The notes: generated by a model not told the origin, from the sequence alone. 64,000 nucleotides of DNA from Panaeolus papilionaceus (GCA_015501605.1 JADNRZ010000044.1:96448-160447), one strand, 5' to 3'; shown: positions 13,015 through 25,381, numbered from the stretch's first letter. Numbers and translations: made by a program.

Positions 13015-13554
13015 ATGCCTACTCAGGAGCAACTACATAGCGCAAGCGCCGCCTTCTTTGAGGCTTTCTCCTCAAGCACACCTTCTCGAGAGCTCCTATC
13101 ATTTTTCTCGACCACAGGCCTTCCAATAATTCAGCACGCGCCTATGGCATGCCCACACCCCCAAACATCTCGTTTATCAGGCTCAAATGCTGTACGGTCC
13201 TATTTCGATTTATTAGCCACCCATTGGACTCGTTCAAACGTGAAAGTATCGGAAACTCCTGAGATTGATGCTGGCCGACGAAGAGTAACCCTGACAGCGA
13301 GTACACGATGGACATGGAGGAAGAGCGGTCGAGGTTGGACCGAGGACTTTACATGGACGCTCGACTTTGACGAGTCCCTTAAGATCCTTAGCTTTGTCGC
13401 ACGTACAACCTCACCACCTGGTACCTGCGTCATGCGTGCCATTGATGCTGACTCGCTAACACAAGGCGCAAGAAGATCGGTAAGCTCTCAAGTCATGATT
13501 CCCACAATCTATCAAGGTTCTAATCAAACTTTCTGTCGAACCTTGCAGCAGTGA
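13015..13554 (+). CDS. Small NTF2-like / SnoaL-like domain protein
   Basis: Exon 1 is 13015-13479. An intron at 13480-13548 (GTAAGC...TTGCAG) leaves a final exon holding only Gln and the TGA stop, giving 156 residues. The layout fits the NTF2-like cone fold: an N-terminal helix (EQLHSASAAFFEAFS), a loop, a second helical stretch with a G-x-x-A-V-R-S-Y-F-D signature, then alternating strands rich in Trp (STRWTWRKSGRGWTEDFTW, LDFDESLKILSFVART). Such stand-alone proteins are abundant in agarics, where they are either small enzymes or ligand-binding proteins. No catalytic residue can be assigned, so the function stays open. A clear TATA box and short leader suggest regulated or strong expression. 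Unspliced reading adds about 24 unrelated residues, so splicing is preferred. Confidence 0.75.
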   Translation: MPTQEQLHSASAAFFEAFSSSTPSRELLSFFSTTGLPIIQHAPMACPHPQTSRLSGSNAVRSYFDLLATHWTRSNVKVSETPEIDAGRRRVTLTASTRWTWRKSGRGWTEDFTWTLDFDESLKILSFVARTTSPPGTCVMRAIDADSLTQGARRSVSSQVMIPTIYQGSNQTFCRTLQQ

Positions 13555-14630
13555 TATGTCATATTCAGCACGATGCTCGTGTTGCATTCAATGTGCTCCA
13601 TTGCTTACCTATCACACTTGACCCCGGTCAGTCACCTCGGTGTCGGCTTCATTGTATCTTTTCACGGCAAGAGATATGACAGCATGTCGCCCATGGGGCA
13701 ACAAGGCACACCTTCCACTTTCCCCTTTCCCCTTTCCCGGCCCAGAACTGATTGCCAAGATATTCAAACCGACACAGATCGGCCGGCTTCAACGAACCTG
13801 GGACGCATTTAGATCACACTGACATCCCATCGCGACGGAGGTTATGAGGGGACACATACATTCCAGCATGGGTAGCACTGTAGATACAATAGCAGCTGTC
13901 CTAGTGATACTTGAATATTGGGTTATAAAAAGCTCCACTGGACATATGATTCTGTTAAATTTCGATGGGATTAAAACATCAAGAAAGAATATCTTTTTAA
14001 AAATGGGTGCCCATTGAGTAGGGTAGGACAGTTCATAAATTATGACCAGGGTAACGCGGCAGTGTCTGGCGTTTGGCGCTTAGCGCATGTAGGTACAGCC
14101 GCGGCTCGTCAAATGTTTCTAAGTGAATCCTATAAAGCTGCTTAAATTAAGCGGGACAGGCGCGATCTACTCTGACAGGTACCCGTCTACTTCATTTCCC
14201 CGTACGACCATCAAGTTAATAGGGTTGCGATATTTAGCTATACATTAATCAATTGTATTATATGGAGCAGTCCATATCTTCTCAGATGATAAGTATACTT
14301 GAGGTTCGAGTTTCAAGAACACAGGTCCTTCAAGTTCAATTACTGTATGAGCCATCTGTGTCCAGTTATGAATAGACGCCTAATAGATGAACGTCCTAAC
14401 GTAAAATACTAATCCGTTGAACTGGCCATTCGTCGTAGGTACCACGACAACAAAAGTTAGATAGACTTCTTGGCCGTGTGGCATGATTTACGAAGAGTAA
14501 TCGGCCCCACATAGCGCTTATACTGGTCTCTAAAAATGATGGCTTCAAGTCTACTCCTTGTCCTGTAATCCAACGAGCTATTGATGGCCGTCACCGCAGA
14601 GCTTTCTGCATTACGTATCACGCACCCAGG
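13555..14630. other. Intergenic, no gene recognised
   Basis: Only short frames without domain similarity or paired splice sites are present. The sequence is AT-rich from about 13.9 to 14.6 kb. Confidence 0.55.
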
Positions 14631-15005
14631 TTAATTATTATTATTAAGCTCTCGTAAACGATGCTGCTCATCTGTATGTTCTCAGTAAGCCTCAAAATAA
14701 TAAAGAGCGAGTGTACGTACTTTCCCAAACTAGCCCCTCGGACTCCTCACATACGTTATCTGGGTCCTCTCGGAAAAAATAATCACACGACCCCAGGTAA
14801 AGGTGAGCGAATTGGTGAATAACAGTTAACTCTCGATACGCAGGATTTTCAATTGCGTAGAATTGCCTTGTGAACAATATATGCGACCCCACCACTCCTC
14901 CTCCTCCACGGTGAACGATTGCAATGGTGTCTGGGCCCTCGGGTGGTACTAAGCCGTCGTAGTGGTATTCATCACCCGTGGGTATCGAGTAGATCAATTG
15001 TAACG
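14631..15005 (-). pseudogene. Possible zincin (M35/aspzincin-like) gene fragment
   Basis: Reading the minus strand, a frame from about 15005 to 14721 joins through an intron (GTACGT...ATACAG, 14720-14672) to a short last exon ending at 14631. The protein piece contains AIVHRGGGG, then VIHQFAHLYLGSCDYFF. The His-x-x-x-His followed by a Gly-Ser-x-Asp-Tyr resembles the HExxH plus G-T-x-D layout of aspzincin metallopeptidases, but the catalytic Glu is Gln here. No start codon or upstream exons could be found, so it is either the 3' end of a decayed gene or a diverged non-enzymatic relative. Family assignment is inferred from one motif and is weak. Confidence 0.33.
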
Positions 15006-15365
15006 CTTAATTCCCTTGTTCTATGGAGTATAGTTTCGACACCCCGTTTTACATTCACGTATCTCGCTCACTGAGAGGTTTCCAAAGCAATCGAGCCACC
15101 CGGTTATCGTCGTGTGGTAGCTCAAGCAACTCTCTCGGATGTTCCAGACTTCCGATCGCTGAAATGTGTTAAAGGAATATTAGTAGACAAATTATTTGTA
15201 ACGACCAACTTTGTAGACTCAGGCATACCAGAATCTAAGGTAGCCTTCAATATTAACACCAGGTTTCGGTCAGTCCACCCAGTTACACTAGGGAAGCGCA
15301 GAATAGCCTTTCTAATGCTGACCACTCCCCACATGGGGTGAGAAACCAACCATTGCTGGGTACGG

Positions 15366-16141
15366 TTGGACGTGGAAATATTTGAGATCATTATCCATGA
15401 ATACGCCGACCAATGCTACAATTTGGGTAAAGTGATGCAAGCATGTGGTCTGCAAAAAATTCGTACCCATCGCCTGGACTTATTTGTCAAATTCGGACCC
15501 CATGGGATCGCGAATAGGTCGCGTTGCCGTTTGGCTCAAGTTCTGATGTACAATCCCCATATCGGCAGCTTTGTGGAGAAAGTTGTTTACACAATCGACG
15601 AGAGAAGGTGGCGTAACTGGAGACATTCAGCTTGTCAGAGCATATCACGGGTGAGTCTCGCAATTGCTAGCCTTCGTCATTGAGGTAACACGCCATGCCC
15701 CGCAAGTCTGTTCAGGTTCCATCAGAAAACCAATTTTCTGCAACGTTGCACGAGTTCCATCCTTGCGTTGAATCCCTCCACATCAAGCACGAAGTCAACG
15801 AGCACCTCGTCCCTTGCGAAGATGATACATGTACCCAATGGTGCTAGTACAACGCGCTTCAACACTTCGCAGGCTCCTCAAGCCACCTAAACGATCTAGC
15901 GACGACCAATTTGGCCCTCGGTTTAGATTCTATTCTGAGGATACCAAAAGTACGATGCTTGGAATGTACATTTCCCACTGACCGGGTCCAAGGGACAATA
16001 CTAAGCAGGGTGCGGGCGTCGGTGGTGTGCCATACCCTCTCCCAACTCTCCAAACCATCAACATCGACTATGGCCAGAACTTTCTCTTCCAAATTATTTA
16101 GTATTCCCCAGATATCGAAGTCCACAATTGCCATCTTTTAA
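15366..16141 (+). pseudogene. Decayed F-box-like gene, relative of the gene at 16672
   Basis: Three blocks match the intact neighbour in order: VEIFEIIIHEYADQ with FVKFGPHG...NRSRCRLAQVLMYNP and FVEKVVYTIDERRW; then FSATLHEFHPCVESLHI; then NALQHFAGSSSHLNDLAT leading into LDSILRIPKVRCLECTFPTD. The blocks lie in different frames and a TAG interrupts near 15847. The leucine-rich second half of the neighbour is missing after about 16140. This is a truncated tandem duplicate, with the break visible both as stops and as loss of the C-terminal third. Confidence 0.6.
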
Positions 16142-16671
16142 ATTCGGATATGGCTTCGAGTCGCAGAGTAACCAACTGGTTCTGACTTCGGTATGCAACC
16201 TGTGGTGTCATACAAAAAACCTCACTATATCGCGGCAAGCAATGTCAGATACCATTGACCAAAGATCCTTTGCCGCACTGCTCGGATATTGAGCAGTCAT
16301 GCGTTCTACGCCGTTGACTTTTTTTTACTTTTCTGATAATCGCGAATGTGATCATATGGGAAATCCGAATCTTTCACGGAGACCACGATTGCTGATTATT
16401 TTCTCTAACTATTGCCCAAATATTACCACTCAATTGTAGTGCCAAAAAACGAAATGCCACATTATGCCTATTTGAATGATTCTTCAGGACGCAGGTCGTG
16501 ACGCAATGGGAGGACGGGAGCGGCCCGAGTCATTTTGATAGGGGGTAGACTCAGGGTCTCTTGGTTAATTTGGTGATAGGTTATCCAACAACCATCACCA
16601 CCTACCTGCAGCTCGCTCGTTCCTCGTTCTCCTTGCTTCTTAACGTGTAGACTTGAAAGCCAATTAATACC

Positions 16672-18425
16672 ATGTCCGACATCCAAACGTCTCAGAACAG
16701 CGGTCCATGCTTTCCAACTGAAATTTTTGACCTCATCATCAAACGTATCGCAAAGTTACCTGGACGCCCACCAACATACGACGGCATTGACGAAATCTCC
16801 AAACCGCCTTTAAATATCCTGAGGAACCTCAGCCTCGTTTGTAAAGCATTTGTCCCACTCGCTCGTTTGCATATATTCTCTCAAGTTCAATTTGGGCCCT
16901 ATGGGTATTTGGATAGGAATCGGTGGCGGTTGGCCCAAGTCGTGATCAGAAATCCCAGCATTTCCGTTTTCATCAAGGATGTTGTTTATGCTATAGATAC
17001 CCGTGAATGGGAATCGTTTCCACCTAGGGATCCAAACGCCGGTAATGTGTGTTTTGTTGCTCGTTGTCGGCTGTATTGGAGATATAATTTAACTCACAGA
17101 TGTTGTGCTGGACCAGGACCTCCCTGCTTCTAACAAGCACTCTGCAACGCTCCATGAGCTCCTACCAGAGGTCCAATCCTTGAGAATCATCCACCATATA
17201 TCCGGCCACGGCAGTCGCTGTCGTACTGATTCCTGCATCAAAATCTGTCATACTGCACTCCGGGAGTTCTCGTCATCGCCAACACACGCTATTACAAGCC
17301 TACATATCAGAGGTGTCAGCTTTGATATCCGCTCCGTTCTATCCATTTGGAGCCTACAGTCACTCAGTACAAAGTCCTGTCAATGGTTAGGCCCCTGGAA
17401 CGATGATCATGGTACAGATACTGCCACATCTCCTCTACAGTCCATCGACCTACCATCACGTCTCCCACTCCAACATCTTTCCTCTGAGAGGGATAAATAC
17501 TTTCCCTATAAACTCTTAGCGTGCCTTCGCGATTTGGAACGTATCTCAGTTACCTCTTGCTCGCAGTACTCCGAACAGGACCCGAAGGAGTGGTTTACCG
17601 ATCAATCCAAATTTCCGTGCTTCAACACGAGTCGCGCCCTATCCTACGACAATCTACGCGTCATCGAGCTGGACAAGACACCAATCCTGATCTGGCTATC
17701 ATCAAGAATCAGGACGACGCCAAAGTTAGCCTTGCCCGCACTCATGGACTTACGGCTAGATTTCGGTGCAAGATCAAGTTCAGACGGATCATATCAAGCG
17801 TTTTATGACGTCTTGGCGCAGTCTTCCAAGGTGTTTGGGTTGTGTTTAAGCACAAGCTGTACGTTCTTTTTGAGATTTTTGTAACTACATTCTAATACTC
17901 TGGCCGCGACGATTAGACGCGCGGGAGTGGGATCCACAAAATCCCAGTCTCCAACTCGAGGTCTGCTTTGAACGGTGTAAAAGAACCCTTGGTGCCATCA
18001 ACATCCGCTTTGTCAACTTGCAGTCAGAAGACCGGCGGTACGACGCTTCCAGAATTCACAATCTCTGCGACGCCCTCTCCCTCGTATCTGGTTCAAATTG
18101 CATTGAGGAGCTAGAAATCGATCTCGATGAGTGCTTGGAGTATAGTGCCCGTCCGGGGTGGCGATCCGCTACGGCTCCGGCGTGGACGAGGCTTGATGAT
18201 TTGTTTCATAGTGGACAAGGCAAGGTGGCGTTTCCGTCGTTCCGGGTGCTCATCCTGTCCATCAATAGGATGTCGAATCCTTATGAGGAGAGGGAGGAGT
18301 GGGAGCCAGGGTTCTGGACGGAATGCTTTTCGCGCATGCATGCTGACTTTGAGGTTCGATACGACGCGAATTATTTCCAAAGTCGGTATCGGCTTGCACG
18401 ACCTAAAGGTGCTCACAACCCTTGA
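16672..18425 (+). CDS. F-box-like protein with degenerate leucine-rich C-terminal part
   Basis: Exons 16672-17041, 17100-17858 and 17917-18425 give 545 residues with all junctions in frame (GTAATG...CTCACAG and GTACGT...GATTAG). The N-terminus carries an F-box-like pattern, FPTEIFDLIIKRIAKL, then LRNLSLVCKAFVPLARLHIF. The rest is a series of leucine-rich strands and helices (LPEVQSLRIIHH, ITSLHIRGVSF, LRVIELDKTPI). In the family the F-box binds Skp1 in an SCF ubiquitin ligase and the C-terminal part selects substrates. Mushrooms carry hundreds of such fast-evolving genes. A broken duplicate lies immediately upstream. Target unknown. The start is the first ATG before the F-box and is preceded by stops. 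Confidence 0.75.
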
Positions 18426-18623
18426 TATTCATTTATGTAGGTTTATATATTCTGTTGAAAATCCACCAAAGTTTGGCAGAAATCTGCATTTAAACGTTGA
18501 CAAGTTGCGAGCAGTGAGGCTAGGTAAGACAAGGAAAGATTCAAAGAACCGTCAAGGACGTAATACGGAACTGAAGACACCAGTGTTCACGTTGGGATCC
18601 CAGGCTCCAGCAACTGAACCCAT

Positions 18624-20052
18624 TCAGCGCTTGGGTCGAACTAATTTAAGTCCGAGACCTTTGGCTTCTTCTCGGATACGACGAGGTACATCCCTGAAGG
18701 CGCTACGTAGGCTGCGATGCTTGGAGGCTGAAATCTCGGAGGTTGACACCAATTCGGTTTCTGGAAGTAGGGATGGCGATGCTTGTTGCGATTCCGATTC
18801 GAGCATCATCAAACGCATACGTAGCGGAAGGTTGGTATCTGCAATGATTTTATGACGAAGTCCCTGCGCAACATCTTCAAAGCCTTCTGGGGGGTCTCCG
18901 TAATCCAGAAATTGCTCGATAAATTTGGCAAGAACTTCGTCGTTTTCCTGGAAATTGCCCTCCAGAATGTCTCGCAGATCTTGGTTCGTTTGAGCGTCAG
19001 GTTGGGCCAGGTCGTCTTCAATGTTTTTCCTTAGGAGAAGAGCACTCTCAATTCGTTCGTGTAGATCCCTGTAAATAGGCGGGGTGCGAGGATCAAGGTC
19101 AGTTAGGCGTATGGTGTCTCCAGATACTAGAACTGCGTCCAAGATCTGTAATGCGGAAAGCCGGGTGTTGGTAAATTTTGTGATTTGAGCACCGCCATCA
19201 ATGTAATACTAGTTTATAATTATAAGTATATCAGTAGGTATTCACCATGGACAGCCTCTAGACGAATTAATACCTTCAACTGCTTATCGCGCAACTCCTC
19301 AAAGTTTGATTGTCCACGACTTAGCGCTTGTTCACCGTACAATGTATCCCACATAGTGGTCACGAATGTTAGATATTTGATGCCTTTGCCACGGGCATGG
19401 TATGAAGACTTGAGGAAGGTCGTGAGCATTTCCATCGTTTTGCGCTTCGTTCCTGGTAGTCTTGTTACATTAATCGGGACGAGGTATAAAGTTCCATGGA
19501 CATATGATAGCCTAAGGGGAATTCAGTTGACTGACGATACATGAAGAAAGTTTTCAGATGGCTTACCCATTCTGAGTTACCCAAGTATTTACCATGTCCA
19601 GGATCTCTTTCTCTGACAACTTGCTGTCCGAAAATCCCGGCGTGTCGACAACATAGAGTGGACCTCGCCGCATATTTGCGTTCACTACTCTAAATGCACC
19701 AATCTGCTGAGTGTAGCCAGCGAGTTGACCGCTACTCAGTGACAACATTTGGGACGGTCCCGCGAGAGATTCTACAAACTTGATATAAAATAAGGTAAAC
19801 AGAGTGTATTGGCTCGCGCTGGGTCATGGGTGACGGGTGTGATACTAGACTTACGCTACTTTTTCCGGCTCCGGTGGGTCCTACAATCCTAAAAGTAGAT
19901 CAGGGATGTATCGTTGTACTAAGGCATTTATAAGAGGATGCTCACAGGACTACATAATGTCCAGGTCCAGTGAAGGGATCTATGCCACTGACGAACGCAT
20001 ACGGTTGAAGAGAAATTTCTCCAGTAACATCAATGTTCTTCGGACCTTCCAT
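18624..20052 (-). CDS. P-loop GTPase array copy A (G-domain protein)
   Basis: Five exons (20052-19946, 19888-19855, 19778-19567, 19511-19274, 19208-18624) make 391 residues. The start MEGPKNIDVTGEISLQ was chosen because every paralogue begins with the same short strand. Motifs: G1 GPTGAGKSS, encoded entirely by the 34-base exon 2; a conserved LSSGQLAGYTQ segment where switch I would lie; G3 VDTPGFSDS; and FVTTMWD where the base-specifying G4 is expected. The last exon is a family-specific helical region rich in Glu/Lys (YRDLHERIES, NIEDDLAQPDAQTN, FLDYGDPPEGFEDVAQ) with a basic end. These features place it with the G-domain (AIG1/MMR_HSR1-like) proteins expanded in agarics. The cellular role is unknown. 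Its upstream region differs from those of copies D-G (see the promoter motif). Confidence 0.85.
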
Positions 20053-21456
20053 GATGTCACGGATGGTAATAATGGTTAGAGTAAGGATCCTGAAAAAGTA
20101 TGGCTGCGCCATTTCTGTCCTCTTGGTCACGTGAGCGCGAGGGCATACGTGGCGTCTATTTGCCACTCATTACTTTCATCTATTCTACCCGCCTCGCCGC
20201 AGAACGTTATGCTGCGTGGTATTTTAATTATTTTTCTTGCCCACCCTCCCCTCCCCTTTATTAAGTCAGTAAACAGACCTTACTATCGAACCTTAATTAT
20301 TTCCTCAGCAGCAAGCTCGAATGGCCTTATTAGACGCCCACACACCTCATCTGCTCAACATCTACCTGATTAAAAGGGTATAATTCGTACGGGATCCATT
20401 GATTACCATCCATTTACACCCAGAACTTTCACGCTTGATTCATAAACCCCTTCGTAGAATTGATCTTGGTTTACATTATAGTATGGGGGCCTAGTGGTTA
20501 GGGGGTCGTCGTTCGGTTAGGGGCTCATCCTTTGCCGTCCATCGACTCTCGACCTGAGGAGTAGCCATGGCTCAGGTACCTGACTGCTTTTCACCCTCGT
20601 AGCGTAGGCCACTAGGCATCTAATCTGCTACGACCTGGCGAAACAAAAGACCCAAGACAATGAATTCAGTCAGAACTCTGAATTCTACAACGGCTAGTGT
20701 TGATGGTTGAGAATACAAGGTTGTGTTTATCCCTTCTACGCTAGAGATTGTATTCACACATATAACACATGAGGCACCAGGTTCAGGGGCGGGGCAGGTG
20801 CCACTGAGACTGGTGTGTTAATCTTAACTTCCTGTCAATGTAACATGAAAAGCCCAGGCTAGTGAGCAACCGACGACGTCGGGCCCAGCGTCAAGACGGA
20901 TTTTGAGGGGGAACGTAGAAGGGGCAGGTTATGTACATCAGATTGTCGGGCTCTCGAAACATGAGGGAATTTTGAAAAGCTAAAGAGATATCATGGTGGG
21001 AGAGATGGTGCTCAGCGGAAAGGCTCACGCAGCACAATGAGAGACTCTACTCGGCAAACTTGGTATTGTATGACAGCGTTCTCTCCATTCCTTCAAATAA
21101 TGTATGGTTAATGCCAGCTGGCACTTTCATATGCGGGCTATCCATTATAAACGAGTCCACCCAAAGACCCGTAATCTAAGTATATCTTGCGACATACTCT
21201 TGGCAACGAGGCTCGTATACTTCTACAATGTCTACAATTCAGATGCTGCAGTGAAAGGCGGTGCCTATCTTTATTGAATCGAACTCAGCACAACATGACA
21301 GTAAGGCCAGAAGAAGCCCTCTGGCCACTCCGACCACAGTGATATGTTCCTGAGCCGTCGAGACATTTAAAGATTTCACTATGAAGCAGAGCCCAACCAG
21401 CCACTCTTTCATCCCAACCACGACGTGAACTTCCCTCACGCACAATCGACTCCGTC
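20053..21456. other. Spacer between divergent GTPase copies A and B
   Basis: It contains a CACGTG-GCGC promoter motif at 20127-20138. At about 20690-20830 lies a stretch resembling the upstream regions of copies D-G (AGTGTTGATGGTTGAG, then GAGGCACCAGGTTCAG), but about 550 bases farther from the start codon than in copy D. The interval between them therefore looks like an insertion or a promoter replacement. No coding gene is seen. Confidence 0.55.
20127..20138. promoter_or_regulatory. CACGTGAGCGC promoter motif, copy A
   Basis: TCACGTGAGCGC lies 75 bases upstream of the start codon of GTPase copy A. The same string precedes the F-box/LRR-like pseudogenes of three duplication units. The CACGTG core is a palindromic E-box of the type bound by bHLH factors. 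Confidence 0.5.
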
Positions 21457-22984
21457 ATGAGCCAAATCAGAAACTTGACCGTCATGGGTGAAATTTCTAT
21501 CGAACCTATGGCCAAGATCCCAGATCCGAATGCATGTTACATGATTATGTCAGTTGTCTACACATCCACGACGGCTCATACCTATACTGACACCGAGTGT
21601 CCTTTTTTACTAGGATAACGGGACCGACGGGTGCAGGGAAAAGCAGCGTTAGTATATAGTTACTCCCCTGCATGCGCCCAGTAGCGGTCTACAGAGTTCT
21701 AACCTTATCGTGATGTATGTGTCATATAGTTCATTGAAGCTCTAGCAGGGTCATCACAGAAGGACCTATTGTCCTTATCAAAAGACCAACTTGCTGGCTA
21801 CACTCAAGCCGTTACGGCGTACAAGGTTCACAATGTTCGGAGCAAATATTGGTTCACGGAGAATCACACGCTCTACCTCATCGATACGCCCGGGTTTTCG
21901 GACAGTAAAATTTCAGAAAAGGAAGTCGTGAATATGATATGTGAATGGCTGGGATCAAACGGGTGAGTGGTTTTTAACCATTAACATTTCTCATGCTTAA
22001 TTAACGATGACCTGGCTACATAGTCTGGATTATGTCCACAGAGTACTGTACCTTACTCCAATAAACGGGACAAGGTTGGCAGGAACGAAGCGAAAGACAA
22101 TCGAAATGATGACAAGGATGCTCACCGAACCTCATGACGCACTAGAGTGTCTGACGTTTGTCACCACCATGTGGGACACAATGCACAACGAACAAGCACT
22201 GGAACGCGCACACGAAAACTTTTCACAGTTGCGTGATGTGCACTTGAAGGCAACAAATGTCATTATAGCTGTGAAATGTCTTGCGCTGATGCATATTTAT
22301 TTCCTATTATAGGAACTGGGTGCCACTGGTGTTGAGGTCACGCAATTTACGAATACCAGAGACTCAGCCCTTGAGATACTGGACCCAAGGATAAGTGCTC
22401 AGGATATTCCTCGCTCTGGGAGAGCGCGCCACGATACGCCAGAGCTATATCGTGACCTCACGGAACGGATCGAGAACGCTATCCTCGGAAAACAAAGCGT
22501 CCAGAATGACCTTTCTCAATCAGATGTTCAGACCAACCCTGAGTTGAGGAGTATCCTGGAAAGAGAATTGTGCAATATCGACGCCACATTGACCAAATTC
22601 GTGGCGCAATTAGATCAGTTCGAAATCCCGGAGGGATTTGAGCAGGTTGCAAGTCACATACGAGGGAAAATTGATAGGGACGTGCAGCGCCCTCGCCACC
22701 CATGCTTAGCTGTTGTTCCCTCATGGATGGAGGAAACGTCCTTAGATCTGCTTGCTGGCCACCATAATCAGCAGGTCCAACCACATCAACGCAACAGCCC
22801 TTCCGTTGCTCCTAGTATTCCATCTCAACCTCACCAACCTCACAGCTCAGTCTCATCTACAATTACGAGAACTTGCCCCCTTCGCCGATTGAAAATTTGT
22901 TTTCATCTTCGAAGGGTGTTTTGGATCGTGATCGGGTACATGAAGCGACTGGTCAAGATGGAGAGTTCTCAGGGCCAGCATTGA
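21457..22984 (+). CDS. P-loop GTPase array copy B, the only plus-strand copy
   Basis: Exons 21457-21548, 21614-21647, 21730-21962, 22024-22249 and 22313-22984 give 418 residues. G1 is GPTGAGKSS, G3 is IDTPGFSDS, and the G4 position reads TTMWDTMHNE. Intron 2 starts with GTTAGT. The fourth intron appears to begin with GC (AAG then GCAACA) at the position where five other copies have GT. Using the next GT (22259) would also keep the frame and add three residues, so transcript data must decide. The last exon is longer than in copies D-F. It carries a Pro/Gln/Ser-rich low-complexity segment before a basic end (FHLRRVFWIVIGYMKRLVK) that could bind membranes. It is convergent with copy C, 451 bases away. 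Confidence 0.82.
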
Positions 22985-23435
22985 GCACCCATCCTTACAT
23001 TCCTCCTCTGGCACCCGCAGGGCTGCACTATGTCGAAGTGATGCATACGCGCTCATGTCCTTTAATAAATTGTCGTGATCTCAGCTTCTCCTTCCTGACA
23101 CGATATTAGCGATAGGAACTATGATACTCCAGTGTATTAATTATAGGGAAGACTTCCAACTAGTTAAATTGAAGGAAAAGTGCGTGACAGGCAATCAGCA
23201 TACCACTACTGCTTGGCTCATCGGAGAGACTGTGTAACAGCAGGGGAAGGTTTTGAAGGGGAGGAGGAACTGAATAGCTACAGCATAACCCAAGAGCTGC
23301 GCTTCGACCCAAACGATCCCTCCCATTGCCTCATCAGACGTTAGTTGGTATAATACGTATGGGTGGTGAGTGCTAGTCGTGACATAAGACAAGAGTGTTT
23401 AGTATGCACATTTTCGAGACTCCGCAGAAGTTGGT

Positions 23436-24944
23436 TCAGCGCCTTGAGCCAAACCATTTCCGACGGAGTCCCTTTGCGTCGTCTAACATGCGACGAGACA
23501 ACTCCTTCAAAGGTATGCGCAAGGCGCGACCCTCTGTGGACGTATTTTGCGTTGATGTTTGGACAGACTCTGGAACTGGAGATGATGGTTCCGTCGGCTC
23601 GAGTGTTGGGACATGATCTGTCTTCTCCATCGGACAGTCGTCAGGCGGTCCAGGAACAGAGTGCCAGTGAGCTTGAATTACTGTAATCTCATCTCCTCCG
23701 CCCACAATGATCGACGACTCGATCAATGAACAAGTAGCTTCAGTCCGGTCCATCGATTGTGATAGGTTGTCGGCTTTGTCGATATCTTGCTTTAGACGCT
23801 TTGCAGCGTCCTCTAAGCCCTTAGGGGGGTCTCCGAAATCAAAAAGCTGTCCAACAAACTTTGTCAGAAGTTTTTTGTTTTCGCGATGTCTAGTTTCCAG
23901 AATGGTTTTCAGTTCCAGGTTAGTATGAACGTCGGATTGGGCTAGGTCATCTTCAAGAATCGCCTTTCTTTGTAGAGCGTTTTCGATCCGCTCATGTAGA
24001 TCCCAGTAGAGCTGTGGAGTTTTTTGCTCCAAACGCAAAGCGCTACTCCAAAGGTTGATGTCCATCACTGGGTCCAATATCTGCCGTGCAGAATTACGGG
24101 TATTCCTAAATTCCTCTATTTTGGCACCAGCATCGATGAATTCCTGTGCAGTATTTCAGTAGCTGCCCAACATAGACGAACTACAATTAAATGCCTTCAG
24201 GTACATGTCGCGCAGTTGTGCTAAGTTCGATTTTCCACGCGCCTGTGCTTGTTCGGTGTGCAAAACATCCCACATAGTGGTCACGAATGTAAGATCCTTG
24301 AACTGGTTATTGCTCGTGCTGATGATTGTTGTGAACATCTCTATTGTCTTCCTCTTGGTTCTCGACAGTCTCGTTTCGTTGATCGAAGTAAAGTAGAAGA
24401 TCCTTTGAATATAACGGAGCCTTGGGGCCTGATGGTTTAACACCTTTTCGCAAATGAAGAAATCTTCAAGGGACTTACCCGTTGATTGCCATCCATTCAC
24501 GAACCATGTCCATGATTTCATTCTCTGAAATATTAGGATCTGAAAATCCAGGGGTGTCTATAACATAGACTAGGTGATATCCGCTCCTCGTGACGTTAAC
24601 CAGCTTATACGCCGTGACTCTCTGAGTGTAGCCAGCTAGTTGGTTTTTGGACAACGACAGATCTCCTTGGGACGGTCCTGCGAGAGCCTCTATAAACTGT
24701 GTGTTTTAAATGAACATTATACGGTCGAGCATATGAGAGCATGCTCACGCTGCTTTTTCCAGTACCAGTAGGACCCATTATTCTAAGCGTGTTCATTAGA
24801 CAAGCACATCAAGAGGACAGATGCATAAATTGGTGATACGCACAGAACGACATAACTTTCGTTCGCGTCCGGTATTTCAGTCACGGGTTCGATAGAGATT
24901 TCGCCAGTGACATGCAGTTTCTCCGGGTCCTCTATGATTTGCAT
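23436..24944 (-). CDS. P-loop GTPase array copy C
   Basis: Exons 24944-24844, 24782-24749, 24696-24479, 24420-24195 and 24143-23436 give 428 residues, the longest copy. G1 is GPTGTGKSS, G3 is IDTPGFSDP, and the G4 position is TTMWDVLHTE. Exon 3 has two extra codons relative to D-G, as an insert before the G3 strand. The exon 4 acceptor is the weak CAAG, chosen because it alone keeps alignment with the paralogues. The fourth intron again starts with GC (AAG then GCATTT). The C-terminal exon contains a Thr/Ser/Pro-rich linker, then KELSRRMLDDAKGLRRKWFG, the basic-aromatic end shared by the family. Sequence and intron features group C with B. Confidence 0.82.
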
Positions 24945-25381
24945 CGTTGGTGGAGGTTGTCGTGAAGTATATCGTACTTGTAGTTCGGGAGGACGATGAG
25001 GTCATAACCACACCGTGGCACATGTGGTGCAGGTGATGTTGCAAGAAATTCCTTGGCATGACATCATGGTCCCTTCAGCGCTTCAGCGTTTGTCAAACGA
25101 GGACGTCGAGAGCCTCTATGCTGCAAACGACTTGTACCGTTTCCGAAAGAAACCATGCAATTCGAGGACTGAGGAGTCAATGGACCCGAACAATTTAGGT
25201 ACATTATGCAGCTACATCCTCGAGTTTCTGGCGTGTTGATAGGCTACAGCAAAAAAAGTCGTAAAAAATTAACCAACAAAATGACGAAAATAAACTGGCA
25301 GGAAATTTGGAGTGTAACTATGGAGGGCAAGTTGTAATCAGATGGAGGAAATGAATAGATATGCTTCACCCAGGGAGCCAT

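Noticed and set aside
13573..13822. Two short frames after the NTF2-like gene
   Set aside because: No similarity, no intron and no promoter; likely 3' UTR or spacer.
20484..20560. tRNA- or SINE-like string (CCTAGTGGTTAGGGGG resembles an A box)
   Set aside because: No matching B box (GGTTCGANNCC) at the right distance and no cloverleaf could be drawn.
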